Source: Danio rerio (Eukaryota; Chordata; Actinopteri; Cypriniformes; Danionidae). Taken from it: DNA of 64,000 nucleotides. Each line of letters opens with the position of its first letter. Position 1 is the stretch's first letter. The stretch spans positions 28,845,001 through 28,909,000 of the forward strand of contig NC_133180.1 of the NCBI RefSeq assembly GCF_049306965.1. The letters run 5' to 3'. Of the stretch, positions 58,301 to 64,000 are shown in pieces. A program made the position numbers and the translations under genes. The notes below the pieces were generated by a model. The model did not search any database and was not told the DNA's origin. It saw nothing but the letters and a program-made list of their open reading frames with translations.

Positions 58301-60420
58301 CGTTTAAACTTCATTATAACACATATATTTAATAATTTACCTCAGTAATGTGAGTTATGACACTAATGAGAGTGACTGAGGTGAGTTTCATGAATGGAAC
58401 TCTTCCCTTTACAGAAGATATAAATAAATAAATAAATGAATAAAGATTGACTCTAAATACAGTACCGATGAGATTAAGTAAATTGTTTAATGTGTGGTTT
58501 AGTTAAAAACAGCAACAACAGTTTTATGTCTTTCATGTAGCCCAAATGTCTGTTTAAACACCACCAAAAAGCCTACTTTTAGGCTACACTACAGTTAATA
58601 TTATTATTTTATTTGTAAACCTAGTGCATTTTAAAATGCGTTTCACTTCTTGTCTTTGCTTTGGCCATCAAAACAATGATTATCTTACGTTTTAATCAAT
58701 TATGGCCTTTGATTTAAAAAAAAAAAATCCGATCACATCAAAATTTCTCGGCACAATTTACGGCACCAGATCACAACACCAGATCACATCAATACACTGC
58801 CCCCCTCTCACCCACACATTGCACTTAATGTTGTGTAGATTATTACACTACCTATTAGAGTATGTCTTATTATCGAAATTGGTTATAAATAAATCCCCTT
58901 TCGCTACTTGTCAATCAGACAACGCTTTTATGTTTGTTCTTGCTCTCAATTGATATATAAATATGATCGATAAGTGTCCTGATAAACAGCTGTAGTTTAA
59001 CTGCTTTGTGGTGCCTTCACCTCCTCTTGCGAGTGGTCTCGCGCGGTTTGTGCCATGCATTGCAATAAATTAATAAGTTGTATATAAAATTAGCATTTCA
59101 AAACCCCTTAAATTTTGGCAACCTGCCAATGCCACTTTTTACCAAGCAGCATCTTCCCACTCTCCCTCAGGAAGCCAATATTTGGAAGTAACTAAAACTG
59201 CAATTCATCGACTCACCTTGGGGGGCTGGCTCCAGGAAGTACAGGTGATTTCTGACTGCAATGGTAAATTGGCCATTTTTTTCCCCCCCTTTATTTTCAT
59301 GCCAAGAACAAATTTCATTAAGTTGGCCATTTTTACAGTTGATAAAATAAAAACATGTTTACACCCTGGTACAAAAGATGGCTTTGGTGCATATAGCTAT
59401 GATTACCCTTCATGAGAGGGGTGAATTTTTTCGCAGACTATATTTGAAGTGTTTGAAATATTGAAATGTTGAAAAAGGCTTAGTGGCTCAATGTGTTACA
59501 ATTGTATTTTTAAAAGTCTAAGTATTGATCTAGTATACAACCAAGCAAAAGGGTTAGCGTTAACCGTTAGGGTTAGGGTTAGGTTAGGTGTAGTAACGAG
59601 CAAACAAAGAAAACTAAGCACAAGGCAGAAGATATCATAGGTAAGATTGAGTTTTTTTTTTTAGTTTTTTAAAAAATTTTTATGATCTTTTTGTGCTAAA
59701 GTAATCTTACTGCAATCACCATAAGGCAAAGTAGCACCAACTCCCACTAAACACTAGGCTTCAGCTAGTTCTGTTGAATAAAATAAGCAAACAATGAATA
59801 AGAAATATGACAATGAGATGCTGCGCTGCCAGAAACTTATAGTCGGCTAGTGAACCAGTCGTTCATAACGGAGATTCATTCACAAACGAATCGCTCCCTC
59901 CGTCAGTATGAGAAGTGAAAGCAGGAGAGAAGGTGTGTTTCAGGCAGGGTGGATAGTACATTTCTGTACACACAAACAAGCTTTTTGTCAGGAACGCCAG
60001 TGCAATCACTGATCCATCAATGTACAAAAGTGATGTAAAATTATAATTTTCGTAATTAGAAAGAAAAATTACAAACTAACATCCAGGAAAACTCCCGATC
60101 ATAGATATATGTGCATATGTGTATATCTTTGGCTTTGGATGGCCACAGTCCTCCACTGTACCTTGGGCAAGCATTCATTTCAAAGGAGCGCTACTCTGTT
60201 TCAATATGGCAGCTCTATTGACGCATTCCTTCTAATAGACAACAATAGGGTTTGGCGACATCTATATATCTATGCCCTGAGACCACGCTCAGACCTGCAC
60301 TTCCAGACCTATCGTTTTCTCAGACAGTGCCACCTGCTGTTGGATTTGGTAAAAAGACATGTTGGTGCGATATGGGAGGCGCCTCGTGACAGCGCCAGCG
60401 CAGAAGAATAAAACTCTGGA
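58301..60420. other. Gene-free stretch upstream of the 60.4-kb exon
   Basis: AT-rich to about 59.9 kb, with a short telomere-like run at 59563-59587. From 60120 to 60420 it is richer in GC and has an open frame with no homology; CAGACAGTGCCACCTGCTG looks repeat-derived. It may hold the promoter of the next gene. Confidence 0.4.
59563..59587. repeat. Short interstitial telomere-like repeat
   Basis: GTTAGGGTTAGGGTTAGG, about three TTAGGG units plus a partial one. Confidence 0.8.
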
Positions 60421-60429
60421 GGAGCATTT

Positions 60430-60555
60430 TTTTGCGCATGAAGTTTGAAGATATCGAGCTTGTACTGTTTTCTCTTATCAGCTGCTAGTGCTCTTTCCGA
60501 TGCAGTATATTCGGTGACAGTTTCTGGCGCATTTAACCCACAGATTGATACAATG
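60430..60555 (+). CDS. 5' exon of an unidentified gene, ending exactly at the start codon
   Basis: The exon ends GATTGATACAATG at 60555, followed directly by the consensus donor GTAAGTT. The only coding bases are the ATG at 60553-60555 (Kozak ACAATGG across the junction). Upstream lie an AATAAAAC TATA-like box (60406-60413), a pyrimidine block GCTCTTTCC and two very short upstream frames. An intron placed directly after ATG is known in calmodulin genes and several ribosomal-protein genes. That is only a clue, and I cannot name this gene because exon 2 is outside the window. The exon start is approximate. Confidence 0.45.
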
Positions 60556-61446
60556 GTAAGTTGTTTTGTTTTGAAACTTTAAAGTTTGTTTCGTTTTGCT
60601 GGTGATATTTTGAGGTTAGCTTTACAAATCAAGACCATTGAGGGCAAACGTTTTAGAAACAAAATGTGTAGCTCAAACCTGTATATGAGGGAAGTTTTCT
60701 GGATCTATAACACAAAAACGGTTAGATAAGAAGCTAATAAAAAGTGACGGCAAACGCCGCATAAAGTTGGTTTGACGTTGTTTATTGTTGTTACAAACAA
60801 GTGCAGTTCTGCCATGCTTAACGATCATTATGAAAGTGAAATCTATTTAGATTTTTGTTTCGACAGGCTATAGTAGGTTAGCTTTCAATTCGCTTTGTTA
60901 GAGATATGTGATAGTAAGTTGCTAGTATCGTTCTTATTGTTTGTGTCTGAATTTGAAACTGCCTTGTTCTTTTCAAAGTCATTTAAAAGTCATTCAAAAG
61001 GTCTTTAGCCTTTATTGTTGGTTTATTTCAGGTGTTTGTTGAAACACAAGAGAGGGGATTTTTTGCCTTGTCTCAAGGAAATTCCATATTCATTATAGCA
61101 GTCAAAACTAGAGAGGAAGGAAGGGAAGGAAGGAGGCAAAGAAAGGATGTAAAAAGAGATTTGTATCCTGCAGTTCTGGTTCAATGAAAATGGTGATGAA
61201 AAACTCAAACTCTACATATGTCTGAAAATGTAATTTTTTTGTTGTATTAAACACAAATACCTCTAAATTACATTTTAAAATGAAATAGAAACGTTGTCAG
61301 TAGTTTACAAAATAAGCCAAATAAAATAGATTTTGCTTAAAAAATATATATAATTCAGTTTTCCATATAATGTATTTCATGTTCATGTTACAAAATCCTC
61401 ATTCTTTTAACTCTATTCATTCATTGTACACATCTAAAGAAAAATG

Positions 61447-61766
61447 GGTCACACTTTGCAATAAGTTTTCATTAATTAATATTAGTTGATGTGTTTATTA
61501 ATATAAACTGACAATGAACAAAACATGTGCATCATTTATTATTCATAGTTCAAAATTTACTAAAACTTTATCAAGTAAATCTAAATTCATGCTTTTTAGC
61601 ATTAGGTAATGCACCATAAGTTAACATAAGCTAACAAAGAACTGTATTTTCATTAACTAACGTTAACTAACGTGAACAACTACTGCAATGTACTGTTCAT
61701 TGTTTGTTCATAATAGTAAATACATTAACTAACATTAACTAATTCAAACTTGTTGTAAAGGGTTAC
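61447..61766. mobile_element. TIR MITE, copy 2 of the 44.5-kb family
   Basis: Starts GGTCACACTTTGCAATAAG and ends TTGTTGTAAAGGGTTAC (reverse complement GTAACCCTTTACAACAA). The interior shares AGCATTAGGTAATGCACCAT, GTATTTTCATTAACTAACGT and CATTGTTTGTTCAT with 44516-44824. It is more diverged and no exact duplication is left. Confidence 0.75.
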
Positions 61767-62000
61767 ATAAATATAATAAAAATTAACATGTGGCTGTATA
61801 ACCCATCATTATATTCACTTAAAATATATCACTCAAAAGAAGAAAGAAGACAACATCAACAACAAACAATCTTAGACTTAATCTTGTACCCAATTATACG
61901 GCTAGTTGCAATTTAATGTGCTATTTAAATTGTCATTTCCTTTTAGCATGTTTTTTAGTTTCCCCCTATTGTCCTATTAGACCAGATCTATCCAAGTGGT

Positions 62001-62221
62001 GCTCGCTGCAGAGCCATTTGAGGAGAGCTGAGCTCCAGCGAGGGGGAGCTTAAGCTTAAGCTCCACCTTTTTTGCACTTCTTCTATGAGTGATGTCACTG
62101 GGGGTAGGGTTAGGGGTGGGGTTGGTGTACGCATTAAAACGGCTTACAGGAGGAGGAGGAGGGACAGCTCATGCTCCCCCTCGCTGGAGCTCAGCTCTCC
62201 TCAAATGGCTCTGCAGCGAGC
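62001..62221. repeat. Perfect 49-bp inverted repeat (fold-back)
   Basis: The left arm 62001-62049 starts GCTCGCTGCAGAGCCATTTG and the right arm 62173-62221 is its exact reverse complement, separated by 123 bp. Arms are GC-rich (GCTGAGCTCCAGCGAGGGG). Nearby GTTGTGAACCACTG (62254-62267) resembles a hAT-type end, so the pair may be internal to a larger element. Confidence 0.9.
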
Positions 62222-63164
62222 TATGAGCCATTTCAGGCTGTGACACACCAGTTGTGAACCACTGTTCCATTGTCTGTGGCTATTATGTGAGATGGTATGA
62301 ATAATAAGTGGCGTTTCCTGTAAAATGAATAATTTCACTGATCTTTGTCTGACAGTTTCCCGTCAACCAAACCTTGACCTAAAGTCACTTACATCCTTCT
62401 GAGCACAAAGAGAGGAATTAACAGTCCGACTCAGCTGATATACAGATGACATGTCTACTGCTGTAGAGCATACTAATGTCAGGGAGGTCACAGTCCTATT
62501 TCATGGCGCTCAGCCATGCTGTTTTCACAAAGGCATCATTGTGGGTTTCGATGCAATAGCCTTTAGAGATTTCTCTGTCTCTCTCTGTTCCTTGTTAAAC
62601 TGTAAGCGACATGGCACTCTTCCAGAATTCCATTCCTTATGCTTGTTGTAAACACAATTTTTAAGGCTGTTATAATGGGAGGCGTCCAGGAAGATTTCAT
62701 CACTACTTTTTGTTTATAATGCTTTATTGGTTGCATTTCTCACACATTAAATATGTTGTACTGTGGTTCTTCTTTACCTTTTTGACCCCCAATCGACCAG
62801 ATATTTTACAGCAATATATACAGTAAAAACTTCAAAACATTTCCAGTTTTTCCTGATTTACTGGATTAAGTTTGAAGATATATATACATATTTTTCTCAC
62901 TATTTCCACCTGACAAAATATGATGGAGCTTGGTGTAATATTCCGTAGCTCTTTTATTTTTTTATTAATAGTTTGATTTTTATTTGGTCATTTTTTTGTC
63001 TATTACAGTATCAGTGTCTTTTAAATAAATATAATTTTATTTTATTTATTTAGTTTAGGCTAAAACAAAAATAACTGAGAAATACCTTCTCTGCAGTTAT
63101 CCAACTAAAGTAAATATACTTTCTACAAAAAACACACTTTACATATACACACACACTTAAGCCG

Positions 63165-63300
63165 CTTTTCCACTATCGTGCTGAATCGTTCTTTAAACAG
63201 AACTGTTCCATTCCGTGCCAAACCGGGCCAGACAGCACGGATACGGTTTCATTTTCCACTGTCGTGCTGCGACAAAGCTCTTTAAAACATTACACAAAAC
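63165..63300. repeat. Possible repeat fragment
   Basis: GCCGCTTTTCCACTATCGTG and, 90 bp on, TTTTCCACTGTCGTGCTG form a direct repeat in a GC-richer block similar in style to 30925-31085. Ends not defined. Confidence 0.4.
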
Positions 63301-64000
63301 GCATCAGTAGTTGCCTTGGTAACGCAATGTAAACGGCTCCCTTTGTTCAACTAAAGTTAAATAAGAGCCGAAACTATTTATTTATTTTTTTTCATAAAAT
63401 CAAAAGCAACCATGTGACTAAACACTGTTATGCCGCTCTATGAAATAGGGGTGCTAAATGTGCACCCTTATTTATTTATATGTTGCGCAGCTCTGGCTAA
63501 ATTTTATTTGGAGGGAAAATTACCAAAATGTAACGTGATGATTAAAAATAATTGGAGGGGAAATAAATAATATTTAAAATCTCTGAACATAACAGAAAAA
63601 TAAACAATGATAAGACAACAAAAATAGTGCATTTGTATTATAGTGGCAGAAATATAATTTTGTACAGGCCTTGTCAAAGGTGAGCGGGCACTTTCACTAA
63701 TAAAAACACAGCACATAAATTATTTCATTTTTAACAATTAATTAAATTACACTGCGTTTTTATATCAAAAGTTGATAATGATATAAAATATACTACATTT
63801 TGATGGTAAAATGAAACCAATTAAGCGATGGCTGTTATTTGTTTTAGTATTCAAACATTAAATAACGAATGCAGCAAGTGAAAAAAAACGAATATGAAAC
63901 AACACATATATTGCAGGATTTAAAGCATTTAAAGCACTATTATATTTAGCAAAATGCTTCTCTATTATCTTTTTATTTTGATTATTTTATTTTTATTATA

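Larger units (their letters stand above)
60556..64000 (+). other. Presumed first intron of the 60.4-kb gene
   Basis: No further exon-like block was found up to the window end. It contains a TIR MITE (61447-61766), a fold-back repeat (62001-62221) and a repeat-like block at 63165-63300. Confidence 0.35.

Noticed and set aside
60109-60411. 100-codon frame before the 60.4-kb exon
   Set aside because: It contains repeat-like phrases and has no homology. It probably overlaps promoter DNA and a dispersed repeat.
62101-62130. G-rich GGGGTAGGGTTAGGGGTGGG as a telomere or quadruplex element
   Set aside because: Spacing is irregular and only one strand motif is seen; it is a common fish low-complexity phrase inside the fold-back loop.

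Overview
The window is vertebrate nuclear DNA, almost certainly zebrafish (Danio rerio) or a close cyprinid. It is AT-rich, with long introns, GT-AG splicing, many (TA)n and (CA)n tracts, at least ten copies of a DANA/V-type tRNA-derived SINE, a Tc1-like transposon, and many hAT-like elements with 8-bp target duplications. None of this is prokaryotic: there are no operons, ribosome binding sites or CRISPR arrays.

Region 1 (1-22.7 kb) holds no recognisable gene. It is intergenic or deep-intronic DNA with SINE copies at 3.2, 6.6, 8.4, 10.1, 12.5, 15.4, 16.8, 17.7 and 22.3 kb. It also has a decayed Tc1-like element (8.85-9.99 kb), a LINE L2-like 3' fragment (13.2-13.7 kb), a hAT-type MITE (13.75-13.95 kb) and a larger TIR element (18.7-19.4 kb). 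One exon-like segment on the minus strand (7320-7443) has a very good acceptor and donor but cannot be assigned.

Region 2 (22.8-34.1 kb, plus strand) is a complete ncaph gene, the kleisin subunit of condensin I. It has a non-coding first exon and 17 coding exons giving 690 codons, with every splice phase consistent. Its introns carry hAT-like MITEs, a twice-inserted ~185-bp repeat, long (TA)n tracts, and a decayed partial duplicate of coding exon 2 (gene exon 3).

Region 3 (about 34.4-41.75 kb, plus strand) is a complete vamp8 gene (endosomal R-SNARE) with three coding exons and 124 codons. It starts a few hundred bases after the ncaph poly(A) signal, tail to head. Intron 1 holds an L1/Tx1-like LINE 3' end and intron 2 a hAT-like MITE.

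Region 4 (43.9-49.5 kb) includes a TATA box and a perfect CRE upstream of a candidate two-exon transcript of unknown identity. Its coding potential is short and ambiguous.

Region 5 (49.5-54.45 kb) is a satellite-like array with a period of roughly 160-175 bp. It begins with an inverted section and is split by a 1.5-kb hAT element with a perfect 8-bp target duplication.

Region 6 (54.45-60.4 kb) is repeat-rich, with nested insertions. Region 7 (60.4-64 kb) shows a 5' exon that ends exactly at an ATG followed by a consensus donor. The rest of that gene lies beyond the window, and its presumed first intron contains a TIR MITE and a perfect 49-bp inverted repeat.

In human, VAMP8 (2p11.2) and NCAPH (2q11.2) are on the same chromosome, so their adjacency here fits an old linkage. 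The two genes work in unrelated processes: chromosome condensation and endosome/lysosome membrane fusion.
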